In this document: positions 1-5,728 of the stretch, piece after piece | Layout: every line of letters starts with the position of its first letter | Position numbering within the stretch: the stretch's first letter is position 1 | Assembly (NCBI GenBank): GCA_963590435.1 | Contig: CAVAPG010000106.1 | Location: 1-5,868 of the forward strand | Direction of reading: 5' to 3' | Source of the DNA: F23-B02 sp963590435 | Lineage (GTDB): Bacteria > Bacillota > Clostridia > Oscillospirales > Oscillospiraceae | Length of the DNA stretch: 5,868 nucleotides | Made by a program: the position numbers and the translations under genes | Notes under the pieces: model-generated | Seen by the model: the letters and a program-made list of their open reading frames with translations, nothing else | Told to the model about the DNA's origin: nothing | Database searches by the model: none

Positions 1-26
1 CAATCTTGTACCTGCCCGTTAATATT

Positions 27-53
27 AAAAGCTCCCTCTGAGAGGGAGCTTTT
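27..53. terminator. 27-nt perfect palindrome, intrinsic terminator (copy 1)
   Basis: Four A's, the stem GCTCCCTCT, one central G, the complementary stem AGAGGGAGC and four T's form a perfect odd-length palindrome that would terminate transcription from either side. Copy 2 at 5742-5768 differs only in the central base and is the exact reverse complement of this one. In the + direction a stop codon at 20-22 (frame reading ..LVPAR stop) lies just upstream. This may be the end of a gene entering from the left, but too little is visible to call it. Confidence 0.8.
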
Positions 54-58
54 ATTAT

Positions 59-76
59 CAGACTGTCAAAGAACTT
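59..76 (+). repeat. Solo IS1182-type terminal repeat, inward-facing (IS end remnant)
   Basis: CAGACTGTCAAAGAACTT matches the left terminal repeat of the downstream insertion sequence (CAGCCTGTCAAAGAACTT at 4243-4260) at 17 of 18 bases. No transposase follows it: the sequence diverges after position 76 and runs into non-coding DNA. It sits 5 nt after the terminator palindrome, just as the right end of the IS sits next to the second palindrome. I read it as a leftover IS end, or as the outer end of a larger mobile unit. Confidence 0.7.
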
Positions 77-256
77 GGAAAAGTAGATGCAAGAGCGTAA
101 ACACCAATACGCAGCAGTGGGAGTGTGAGGGGGACAAGGTCCCTCCTCAAATTGGACTATAGCCATCAAAAACACCTGAGTTATCAGGCTTTTTGACGAG
201 CATAGCGAGATTCTTTGTGAAAATAATTTTTCACAAAAAATGTGGCGTGTTTTTAA
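77..256. other. Non-coding stretch with small hairpins, no gene recognised
   Basis: No ORF with a ribosome binding site or a recognisable product is visible on either strand. Structure seen: a hairpin at 127-148 (GAGG GGGAC / GTCCC CCTC with one bulged T) without a T-tract, a short terminator-like hairpin at 175-194, and a 10-bp palindrome at 214-237 (TTTGTGAAAA, loop TAAT, TTTTCACAAA). The stretch may be decayed mobile-element DNA between the solo IS end and the operon terminator. I found no homology to the interior of the intact IS. Confidence 0.5.
175..194 (+). terminator. Short possible terminator
   Basis: CCTGA, loop GTTA, TCAGG is followed by C and five T's. The stem is only 5 bp, flanked by an A-run upstream (167-172) that could extend it imperfectly. 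It would act on plus-strand transcripts, but no upstream plus-strand gene is visible within the window. Confidence 0.4.
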
Positions 257-292
257 GCGTGCAAAAAAGTCTTGCAGACTTTTTTGACACGC
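257..292. terminator. Long hairpin downstream of the SDR operon
   Basis: GCGTG pairs with CACGC, and inside it AAAAAAGTCT pairs with AGACTTTTTT across a 3-nt loop (TGC). On the minus strand the second arm ends in a T-run, so it can back up the terminator at 295-325 for the operon whose last stop codon is at 350-352. It could also act on plus-strand transcripts. Confidence 0.65.
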
Positions 293-294
293 TG

Positions 295-325
295 AAATCC
301 CGAGGTAAAAACCTCGGGATTTTTT
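295..325. terminator. Strong intrinsic terminator at the end of the MFS-NMO-SDR operon
   Basis: A 12-bp perfect stem (AAATCCCGAGGT / ACCTCGGGATTT) with a 4-nt A loop and a T-run lies 25 bp past the SDR stop codon. The plus-strand T-run is longest. On the minus strand the stem is followed by only a few T's and then the 257-292 hairpin, so the two together form a tandem terminator. Confidence 0.85.
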
Positions 326-349
326 GCTGGGGAAAGTTGTTGGGGAAAA

Positions 350-1150
350 TTACATTATGTAAGAGCCGCCGTCGCAGTTGATGACGGCGCCGTTGCAGAA
401 ATCGTCCTCGGCGAGGAAGAATCTTACCGCCGCCGCTATCTCTTCGGGCTCGCCCCATCTGCCGAGCGTATTGCTGTTGACGACGCTCTTCTTGTGGACT
501 TCCTTTGCCTCCTCGATGGTATTGACGCCGTAGTAGCTGACATAGCCGGGCCAGCTCTCTGCACCGATGATGGAGCCTGGCGCAACGCCGTTAACACGGA
601 TGCCCTTCTTGCCGTAGGTCAGTGCGTCCTGCTTCATGAGCATGAGCAGCGCCGCCTTGGAGACATGATACGGGGTCATGACGGTGGTCGCCTTGAAGCC
701 GAAGATGGAAAGAATGTCGACGATGCGGCCGCTCTGTGCCTTGACCATTTCCTTGCCGACATACTTTGTCATCAGGAAAGTACCGATAACGCAGGTGTCG
801 AAGGATGCACGCATGTCTGCTGCGGTGAGATCGGTGGTGGGGATAGCGCCGTAAGGACCGTAGGCAGCAGCGTTGTTTACAAGGCCGTCGATGCGGCCGT
901 ACTTTGCGGCGACGGCCTCGACCATTGTCTTTACGCCGTCCTCGTCGCGGACATCAACATGGAAAAACTCTGCCTTGCCGCCGTTTGCGACGACATCTGC
1001 GCAGACCTTTACGCCCTTTTCCGCCGAGCGGCCGCAGCCGATGACGATAGCGCCCTCAGCGGCGAACTCCTGATAAATGTCCTTGCCGATGTTCTGGGTC
1101 ATGCCGGTGATGATGATGACCTTATCTTTTAAAGTGCCCCATTTAGCCAT
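350..1150 (-). CDS. Short-chain dehydrogenase/reductase (classical SDR), NADP(H)-type
   Basis: A 266-residue cytosolic oxidoreductase, the usual length for classical SDRs, which interconvert an alcohol and a carbonyl using NAD(P)(H). Seen: the Rossmann glycine motif TGMTQNIG (15-22), HVDVRD around D66 for adenine contact, NNAAA (92-96), Ser148, and the YHVSK motif giving Tyr161 and Lys165. After strand 2 the sequence is GCGRS with Arg41 and no acidic residue, which favours NADP(H). The position normally held by the catalytic-tetrad Asn (N-x-x-G) is Cys120 (C-V-I-G). The C-terminal part has PGSIIG (191-196) and GRWGEPEEIA (230-239), typical of the family. The start is supported by AGGAGGA 6 nt upstream (1157-1163). 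It is the last gene of the operon, 22 bp after the NMO-like gene, and is followed by tandem terminators. Family call is secure; the substrate is unknown. Confidence 0.95.
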   Translation of the reverse strand: MAKWGTLKDKVIIITGMTQNIGKDIYQEFAAEGAIVIGCGRSAEKGVKVCADVVANGGKAEFFHVDVRDEDGVKTMVEAVAAKYGRIDGLVNNAAAYGPYGAIPTTDLTAADMRASFDTCVIGTFLMTKYVGKEMVKAQSGRIVDILSIFGFKATTVMTPYHVSKAALLMLMKQDALTYGKKGIRVNGVAPGSIIGAESWPGYVSYYGVNTIEEAKEVHKKSVVNSNTLGRWGEPEEIAAAVRFFLAEDDFCNGAVINCDGGSYIM

Positions 1151-1172
1151 GATGGTTCCTCCTGTAATTTAA

Positions 1173-2156
1173 TTATTCCATGCCCTTGACCAGCTCTGCG
1201 ATCTGGTCTGCAACGGGCTCTATCTTGTGGATCTGGCCGACGCCTGCGCTGATGCAGACGATGCCGTTTACATGGTCGCCAAGACGCATGCCGGTGCGGA
1301 AGCCGCCGCCGTAAAGTGCGGAGATCTCTGCACGGGTGCCGCCTGAATAGGTGAGTTTCTCGCACTTTTCGACCAGCTCATTTCTGATGCAGCGCATGAA
1401 GCCGGACATGCCACGATACTCGACGCAGTCGAACGGGTCGGAGTTGATGATGGCTTCCTTGGTGTTCTGTGCAACGGGGCTTTCCTCGGCACACAGGAAC
1501 AGAGTGCCGATGTAAACGCCCTCGGCACCGAGATCGTACACGGCCTTGACCGCAGCTGCGTTTACGATGCCGCCGGATGCAACGACGGGGATGGAGACCG
1601 CTTTCTTAGCAATCTGCATGATGTTCAACAGACCTACACGGTAGTCGGAAAGGTGACCGCCGCACTCGATGCCGGTCGCAATGACGATGTCTGCGCCTGC
1701 GTCCTCTGCCCACTTGAACGAGGAAGCAACGGGGTTTGCGTCACGGTAGATGCAGACCTTGCCGGCCTTTTTGAAGTCACGGATAAACTCTGCCGCCTCG
1801 TCGCAGGGTGCGCCTGACAGGACGATTATCTTTGCTCTGTCCTCGGTGAGCAGCCAGTCTCTCATGGGATTGGAGAAAATGGCGGTCACGGGGATCTCCG
1901 GGTTAGGAGTCATGCAGTTGACTGCGAAGGGCTTGTCGGTGAGGGCGAGGGTCTTTTCAAACTCCGCCTTCATGCGCTCGACGGTCACTGCGGGGTCACT
2001 GGTAAGCTCGGTCTGACCTGCATTTGCGGCGAGCTGGCCGAGGCCGCCTGCGTTGGAGATGGCTGCGCACAGCCTTGCGTCGGTGCACCAAGACATTGCA
2101 CCGCAAATTACGGGATACTCGATGCCGAGAATTTCTGTTACACGGGATTTAATCAT
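1173..2156 (-). CDS. FMN-dependent NMO/2-nitropropane dioxygenase-family oxidoreductase, FabK-like
   Basis: A 327-residue TIM-barrel flavoprotein of the nitronate monooxygenase/enoyl-ACP reductase II family. The N-terminus (MIKSRVTEILGIEYPVICGA) resembles FabK (KTRITELLKIDYPIFQGG, from memory). Seen: GAMSW (19-23), SNAGGLG (34-40), GIECGGH (162-168) with the family His at 168, VVASGGI (191-197) and GTLF (217-220), which form the FMN phosphate and active-site loops, and SAGVGQI (303-309) near the C-terminus. The family usually has Ala before GGH; here it is Cys165. Start codon ATG has AAAGGA 9 nt upstream (2166-2171). It lies between the transporter and the SDR with 22-bp gaps, so it is cotranscribed. 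It is not next to other fatty-acid synthesis genes, so a catabolic or detoxifying ene-reductase role is more likely than housekeeping FabK. True nitronate monooxygenase activity is uncertain, because that reaction uses oxygen. Confidence 0.9.
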   Translation of the reverse strand: MIKSRVTEILGIEYPVICGAMSWCTDARLCAAISNAGGLGQLAANAGQTELTSDPAVTVERMKAEFEKTLALTDKPFAVNCMTPNPEIPVTAIFSNPMRDWLLTEDRAKIIVLSGAPCDEAAEFIRDFKKAGKVCIYRDANPVASSFKWAEDAGADIVIATGIECGGHLSDYRVGLLNIMQIAKKAVSIPVVASGGIVNAAAVKAVYDLGAEGVYIGTLFLCAEESPVAQNTKEAIINSDPFDCVEYRGMSGFMRCIRNELVEKCEKLTYSGGTRAEISALYGGGFRTGMRLGDHVNGIVCISAGVGQIHKIEPVADQIAELVKGME

Positions 2157-2178
2157 TTTTCTGTGTCCTTTCGGTCGA

Positions 2179-3417
2179 TTATTTTACACGCTCAAGTTTT
2201 TTTGCGCTCTTGACTGCGATGGTGCTGAATATGCCGGAGAGCACGAATGCGCCGAGGAGTATATACAGAACTATTGCATAGCTGCTGGTCGCATCGTAAA
2301 CGAAGCCGTACAGCGAGATGCTGATAGCGCCGGCAAGAGAGCTTACGGTGGAAATGTAGGAGTAGATGACATTGTAATCACGCACGCCGAAGGCGGTCTT
2401 TGCCACCAGAGCGGGAGATACTGTGCCAAGGCAAGTTCCGAAGCCGAGGAGGATAACGCCGCCGTACAGCAGTATCGACGAGCCGCCGTTGAACAGCACC
2501 ATAACAAGGCCTGCACAGCCTGCAATGAGGTTTATGATGATGCCCTTTGCAGGTCCGAGCTTATCGGAAAGGAAGCCGATAAGCAGCTTTCCGATGATGA
2601 CGCCGATGCCGAGCATGGATGCGGCCGTTGCGCCGATCGCCGTACTGAAGCCGTAGTTTGCGGCGATGCCGGGAATGTGCGAGGTGATGCCGCTGCCCAT
2701 GATGATGACGCCGGCGAACAGCGCCGTCATGACAAATGCGGTGGACTTGAGTGCCTTGGAGGCCGGAACGCCCTCAAGCTGCTCGGCAGCTGCGGCCGCT
2801 GCCGCACTCTCCTTTGCGCCGTAGGGCAGCAGACCCTTGTCGGCGGGCTTGGAGCGGACAACGAACAGCACGAACGGCAGAACTATCACGGCTCCGATGA
2901 CCGCAGTCATGATGTAGCCCTTGCGCCAACCCATGCTCTGCACGAGAGCATTGACGATGGGGTTGAAGATGACGGCGCCGACACCGGCAAACGCCATTGC
3001 GATGCCCATTGCCATGCCTGATTTTTCCCTAAACCAGCTGTTTATCAGGATGGGGACGGGCATGTAGAGAATGAATGCGCAGGCAACGCCTATCAAAGCG
3101 CCGCAGATGTAGAACCACCAAACGGCCTTTGCTGCCGACATTGCGCCGAACGCCACGGCCAGCAGTGCGAATGCTCCGCCGAGCAGCACACGGATGTTGA
3201 CCTTGTTGAAAAGCTTGCCCGTGAAAGGCATGATGAACATGGAGACAAGTGACTGGATCGTAATGTACAAAGACAGCTGACCGACACCGATACCGAGCTC
3301 CTTGCTTACAGGCATGAAGAAAATACCCGCACAGCTGTTAAAGATGCCGATGCCAACCATCATCATTACGCAGCAGCATGCCAGTATGACCCATGCATAA
3401 TGGATTCCTTTTTTCAT
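2179..3417 (-). CDS. Major facilitator superfamily transporter, OFA/MCT-like
   Basis: An inner-membrane carrier of about 412 residues with about 12 predicted hydrophobic segments, in two halves split by a polar loop around residues 190-226 that holds an Ala-rich run. Numbering is from the upstream in-frame ATG at 3423. Seen: loop 2-3 motif GKLFNKVNIR (69-78) and its second-half repeat GFLSDKLGPAK (283-293), plus NSWFREKSGMAMGIAMAF (128-145), which resembles the W-F-x-x-x-R/S-G-x-A-x-G signature of oxalate/formate-antiporter and monocarboxylate-type carriers. This suggests an organic-anion substrate, but specificity cannot be fixed. Two in-frame ATGs exist. GGAGGA touches the first (3423), while it is 6 nt from the second (3417), so 3417 is preferred. 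It is the first gene of the operon and faces away from the tetR gene, so it probably imports or exports the compound handled by the two enzymes downstream. Confidence 0.92.
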   Translation of the reverse strand: MKKGIHYAWVILACCCVMMMVGIGIFNSCAGIFFMPVSKELGIGVGQLSLYITIQSLVSMFIMPFTGKLFNKVNIRVLLGGAFALLAVAFGAMSAAKAVWWFYICGALIGVACAFILYMPVPILINSWFREKSGMAMGIAMAFAGVGAVIFNPIVNALVQSMGWRKGYIMTAVIGAVIVLPFVLFVVRSKPADKGLLPYGAKESAAAAAAAEQLEGVPASKALKSTAFVMTALFAGVIIMGSGITSHIPGIAANYGFSTAIGATAASMLGIGVIIGKLLIGFLSDKLGPAKGIIINLIAGCAGLVMVLFNGGSSILLYGGVILLGFGTCLGTVSPALVAKTAFGVRDYNVIYSYISTVSSLAGAISISLYGFVYDATSSYAIVLYILLGAFVLSGIFSTIAVKSAKKLERVK

Positions 3418-3423
3418 TGACAT

Positions 3424-3429
3424 TCCTCC
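3424..3429 (-). promoter_or_regulatory. Ribosome binding site that decides the MFS start
   Basis: The minus strand reads GGAGGA followed directly by ATG TCA ATG. The first ATG has no spacer, too close for efficient initiation. The second, at 3417-3415, has a 6-nt spacer. The Shine-Dalgarno sequence therefore points to the second ATG. Confidence 0.75.
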
Positions 3430-3442
3430 AGAATGTAGTCAT

Positions 3443-3457
3443 CATCGCTGGGCGATG
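3443..3457 (-). other. Small leader hairpin upstream of the MFS gene
   Basis: CATCGC, loop TGG, GCGATG forms a perfect 6-bp hairpin in the 5' leader of the operon mRNA, about 13 nt before the ribosome binding site. It may shape the leader. No T-run follows, so it is not a terminator, and no known riboswitch is recognised. Confidence 0.4.
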
Positions 3458-3482
3458 TGAACAAAACTCTTTTTGCGCGCGC

Positions 3483-3517
3483 TTCACATACTCAAGTCGC
3501 CGACTCTGGTATGTGAA
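3483..3517. promoter_or_regulatory. 35-bp composite palindrome, candidate operator
   Basis: Outer arms TTCACATAC (3483-3491) and GTATGTGAA (3509-3517) are perfect 9-bp inverted repeats. Centred on the same base (3500) is a second inner palindrome, AGTCG-C-CGACT (3495-3505). The element runs from the edge of the operon's -10 box into the early transcribed region, a position where a bound repressor would block initiation. The divergent TetR protein is the obvious candidate ligand; this is inference. Confidence 0.65.
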
Positions 3518-3528
3518 TTATCTCACAT
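3511..3528. promoter_or_regulatory. TGTGA-N6-TCACA palindrome over the operon -10 box, candidate operator
   Basis: ATGTGAATTATCTCACAT has perfect 6-bp arms around a 6-bp centre, and that centre (3517-3522) is exactly the -10 hexamer of the minus-strand promoter. It shares its left half-site with the 35-bp palindrome. The form matches the Crp/Fnr-family consensus TGTGA-N6-TCACA, but TetR-type repressors also use palindromes of this size, and the gene next door is a tetR. Binding here would repress the operon. Confidence 0.65.
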
Positions 3529-3545
3529 TGTTTGCTAATTGTCAA
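3517..3545 (-). promoter_or_regulatory. Sigma-A promoter of the MFS-NMO-SDR operon
   Basis: On the minus strand a perfect -35 box TTGACA (3545-3540) is separated by 17 bp from the -10 box GATAAT (3522-3517), one base from consensus. The start would be near 3510, giving a leader of roughly 90 nt. Palindromes cover both the -10 and the -35 boxes, as expected for a strong but tightly repressed promoter. Confidence 0.8.
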
Positions 3546-3553
3546 GCACAATT
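3537..3553. promoter_or_regulatory. 17-bp palindrome over the operon -35 box
   Basis: AATTGT, 5-bp spacer CAAGC, ACAATT. The -35 hexamer of the minus-strand promoter lies within it. Its half-site differs from the ATGTGAA sites, so it could bind a different regulator or be chance in AT-rich DNA. Confidence 0.4.
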
Positions 3554-3591
3554 TCGCGGATTTTGTCAAAGCTGTTGGGCACCGAAAAAAC

Positions 3592-3620
3592 TTGATTTTT
3601 TTGCTGGTGGCTATTATTAT
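3592..3620 (+). promoter_or_regulatory. Sigma-A promoter of the tetR-family gene
   Basis: TTGATT (3592-3597), a 17-bp spacer and TATTAT (3615-3620) form a good promoter. Initiation near 3627 would leave a leader of about 25 nt before the GTG start. It lies about 40 bp from the nearest candidate operator, so autoregulation is less obvious than control of the divergent operon. Confidence 0.7.
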
Positions 3621-3651
3621 ATGCTGGTAACGATTTTTAAGGAGCAACGCT

Positions 3652-4236
3652 GTGAATAACCGCAAATACCAAGCAAACGAAACAAAGTGCAAAATAATAC
3701 GGGAATCGATGAAATTGTTCGAGGAGCATTCTTTCGACGAGATAACGGTCGATATGATATGTCAACAGTGCGGACTTTCCAAGGGCGCGTTTTATCATCA
3801 TTTCAAAACAAAGGAAGAGCTTGTTGTAAAGCACTATGTGCAGATGCTCGACTGCAAGCTTATCGATGAGATCGAGCCCCTTATCGGTACGATGCCGCTG
3901 AGAGAACTGATAGACCGCTACCTTGATGTAGATATTGAGTTTTTTAAAAAGCTCGGACGGGAATGGGTAATTTTTTTACAGCAGACTATTCTAAAAAGTC
4001 CGGAGTATCTACAGTCAGGGAATATCCAAGAGAGCCTAGAAGAGATACTGCGTTACAGTGCCGAACATGGCGAAGTGAAATTCAACAAACCAGTTGATTT
4101 CTGCATCCGTTTTTTGTATTATGTCCTGCAGGGCTTCGTGTCACGCTGGTGTATCACGCGAGGCTCTGTCGAGGAGCTTGATACGCTCAAGGAATATATG
4201 CATCAGGCACTTGATGCCTGCATCGCAGACGAATAA
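3652..4236 (+). CDS. TetR/AcrR-family transcriptional regulator
   Basis: A 194-residue DNA-binding repressor-type protein, the usual length for the family. The N-terminal helix-turn-helix is clear: helix 1 around residues 12-24, then FDEITVDMICQQCGLSKGAF (28-47) and YHHFKTKEEL (48-57), the hallmark recognition-helix region. Residues from about 60 to 194 form the helical ligand-binding and dimerisation domain, which is too diverse to identify an inducer. The start is GTG, supported by TAAGGAG 7 nt upstream (3638-3644). It is transcribed divergently from the transporter operon across a palindrome-rich region, so it most likely controls that operon in response to its substrate. The stop codon is only 6 bp before the IS end, so the insertion just missed the gene and separated it from any native terminator. 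Confidence 0.95.
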   Translation: MNNRKYQANETKCKIIRESMKLFEEHSFDEITVDMICQQCGLSKGAFYHHFKTKEELVVKHYVQMLDCKLIDEIEPLIGTMPLRELIDRYLDVDIEFFKKLGREWVIFLQQTILKSPEYLQSGNIQESLEEILRYSAEHGEVKFNKPVDFCIRFLYYVLQGFVSRWCITRGSVEELDTLKEYMHQALDACIADE

Positions 4237-4242
4237 GCGCAA

Positions 4243-4258
4243 CAGCCTGTCAAAGAAC
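4243..4258 (+). repeat. Left terminal inverted repeat of the IS
   Basis: CAGCCTGTCAAAGAAC, a perfect 16-bp inverted match to 5723-5738. It begins 6 bp after the tetR stop codon. Confidence 0.9.
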
Positions 4259-4268
4259 TTCAAATTAG

Positions 4269-4308
4269 CCCTCGTTTCTGGTATAACAAAAGAAACGGGG
4301 GTGTTTTT
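4269..4308 (+). terminator. IS 5' hairpin that includes the transposase ribosome binding site
   Basis: CCCTCGTTTCT (4269-4279) pairs with AGAAACGGGGG (4291-4301), one G:T pair included, across an 11-nt loop. A T-run (4304-4308) follows and then the transposase ATG. The 3' arm contains the G-rich Shine-Dalgarno sequence. Transcripts reading in from tetR would fold it, terminating or hiding the ribosome binding site. This protection against outside activation is known for several IS families; applying it here is inference. Confidence 0.65.
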
Positions 4309-4698
4309 ATGGAAGAATGGAAAAAGGACGGGCGGAACAAAGTTGTCATTGTGGATCTGGACATGCTAGTGCCGAAGGATCATCTGCTGCGCAAAATAGA
4401 AAAGGTGATGGACTATGACTGGCTGTATGAGCGTCCGGATCCATACTATTGTCACGACAACGGCAGGTCGGGAACAGACCCCGTGGTACTCATCAAGATG
4501 GTACTCATCCAGCACCTGTTCGGCATACCCTCACTCCGGCAGACATACAAGCAGATGCAGGACACACTTTCTTACCGTTGGTTTTTGGGCTACAGTCTGA
4601 TGGACAATATCCCGCACTTTGCGACAGTCAGCTATGCTTTCTGCAAACGCTTCCCCGAAGAACTGTCGGAAGAGATATTTGAGCATATTTTTAAACAA
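4309..4698 (+). pseudogene. IS1182-family transposase, N-terminal fragment
   Basis: The first 130 codons of the transposase, starting at ATG 4309 with GGGGGTG just upstream. It holds the N-terminal DUF772-like region: GRSGTDPVVLIKMVLIQHLF (52-71), then SLRQT and YRWFLGYSLMDNIPHF (89-104), as in IS1182 proteins. The frame closes at 4705-4707 after two aberrant codons. Removing one G from the GG at 4699-4700 restores FKQALNNRMVDPSVIFIDGT, so a single-base insertion is the likely lesion. Not functional alone, as no catalytic residues are present. Confidence 0.88.
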
Positions 4699-4699
4699 G

Positions 4700-5022
4700 G
4701 CGCTTAATAACAGGATGGTAGACCCAAGCGTGATCTTCATTGACGGAACGCATATAAAGGCCAGCGCAAATAAAAAGAAGTTCCGAAAGGAACAGGTAGC
4801 AAAAGCGGCCAAAGTATATTCCGAACAGCTTCGTCAGGAAGTAAATGCCGAACGGGAAAAGCTCGGCAAGAAGCCGATCGAGGACGATGATGACGACGAT
4901 ACGCCCGACGGCGGAGAAATAGCGCAAAAGACGGTATCCACAACAGATCCCGACAGCGGAATGTTCGTTAAAGGCGAGCGTGAAAGGCAGTTTGCCTATG
5001 AAGCACCCACGGCCTGCAACAC
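4700..5022 (+). pseudogene. Transposase fragment 2, first catalytic Asp
   Basis: Continues the transposase in the +1 frame: ALNNRMVDPSVIFIDGTHIK carries the first Asp of the DDE triad (FIDGTHIKA). Next is a Lys-rich helix, an acidic run (EDDDDDDTPDG) and STTDPDSGMFVKGERERQFAYEA, all recognisable IS1182 landmarks. The frame goes out of register near 5019-5022 and hits a stop at 5042-5044. Reading AAC-(one base missing)AC-AAG-GGA restores C-N-x-KGFVLGVEVTAGNVHD, so a one-base deletion is the likely lesion. Confidence 0.87.
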
Positions 5023-5247
5023 AAGGGATTTGTGCTTGGAGTAGAGGTGACCGCTGGGAATGTACATGACAGTGTGGCATGGGATAAGATATATGACGAA
5101 GTAACAGGCAAATACGATGTAGAGTTTGTAACAATGGATGCCGACTATAAAACGCCGTGGATAGCAAAGAAGACCTTGGATGACGGGAAGGTCCCCGTCC
5201 TGCCGTACACGAGATATAACGGGAAGAAAGACAGATACAAGCCATGA
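5023..5247 (+). pseudogene. Transposase fragment 3, second catalytic Asp
   Basis: Reads KGFVLGVEVTAGNVHDS, then VEFVTMDADYKTPWIAK with the second catalytic Asp in the D-A-x-Y-K-T-P motif, and ends LPYTRYNGKKDRYKP with a TGA stop. In related proteins, as I remember them, KP is followed by WEYVYD or similar before the NDTYICP segment. Here the sequence jumps from CCATG to AACCCTGCG, so a deletion of 1 or about 13 nt (1 modulo 3) fits. Confidence 0.85.
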
Positions 5248-5655
5248 ACCCTGCGAATGACACATACATCTGCCCGCACGGCGGGATATTAAAACATACA
5301 ACGACCGACAGAGACGGTAAAAGGATATACCGCAGCACACCTGCGAGCTGTAAGGACTGTCCCTTCAAGGCAAGGTGCGGAGCAAACGAAAAAGGGCAAA
5401 AGATGCACACGACGCACATCTGGCAGGAGTATTTGGACTTGGCGGAACAGATACGAAAGGCGGATCGCGGTAAGGATATATATGCCAAACGCAAGGAAAC
5501 GATAGAACGGGTCTTTGCGGATGCAAAAGAGAAACACGCGATGCGTTATACACATCATCGAGGTCTGGCCCGAGTGACGAACTGGGTGAGGCTCAAATAT
5601 GCTGCCATGAATCTAAAAAAGCTGGCAAATTGGAGTTGGAACAACTCCGCTTTTT

Positions 5656-5676
5656 CGCTGTTTCAGCGACTTTTTT
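5656..5676 (+). terminator. Short hairpin with T-run near the IS right end
   Basis: CGCTG, loop TTT, CAGCG, AC and six T's. It lies within the transposase C-terminal frame, after another 7-bp hairpin at 5632-5648 (GGAGTTG / CAACTCC). The position inside the frame argues against efficient termination, but it may contribute with the hairpin at 5690-5728. Confidence 0.4.
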
Positions 5677-5689
5677 CAACAATATACGC

Positions 5690-5728
5690 AAGAACCACTG
5701 TTTTCAGGATGCGAAAACAGTGGTTCTT
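5690..5728. terminator. 16-bp stem-loop at the IS right end, overlapping the terminal repeat
   Basis: AAGAACCACTGTTTTC (5690-5705) pairs perfectly with GAAAACAGTGGTTCTT (5713-5728) over a 7-nt loop. The outer part of the 3' arm is also the inner part of the right terminal repeat. It probably terminates IS transcription, or helps define the end by secondary structure. Confidence 0.65.

Noticed and set aside
2..22. End of a plus-strand gene entering from the left
   Set aside because: Only six codons and a stop (..LVPAR) are visible before the terminator; suggestive by position but too short to call as a feature.
127..148. Hairpin as a possible small RNA or riboswitch
   Set aside because: No promoter, T-run or conserved motif accompanies it.
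193..381. Plus-strand 62-codon ORF
   Set aside because: It is made of the hairpin cluster and terminator sequences, has no ribosome binding site and runs into the SDR 3' end.
494..1132. Plus-strand 212-codon ORF opposite the SDR
   Set aside because: It is the antisense shadow of a clear SDR gene; its product is low-complexity Asp/Ala/Cys-rich with no known domain and no promoter.
2053..3021. Plus-strand 322-codon ORF across the NMO start and MFS gene
   Set aside because: Antisense shadow of two confident genes. The product is Cys/Asp/His-rich without domain structure, typical of the complement of a high-GC membrane protein gene.
3421..3423. Upstream ATG as the MFS start
   Set aside because: The Shine-Dalgarno sequence abuts it with no spacer; the ATG at 3417-3415 has the correct 6-nt spacer.
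4688..4707. Programmed frameshifting at TTTAAAC in the transposase
   Set aside because: The heptamer is in the wrong codon phase for -1 slippage, and the downstream frame needs a +1 shift. Two further unrelated breaks follow, so decay is the simpler reading.
4891..4915. Acidic codon run (six consecutive Asp) as a novel motif
   Set aside because: An acidic stretch between the first and second catalytic Asp occurs in IS1182-family transposases as I remember them, so it is probably ordinary.
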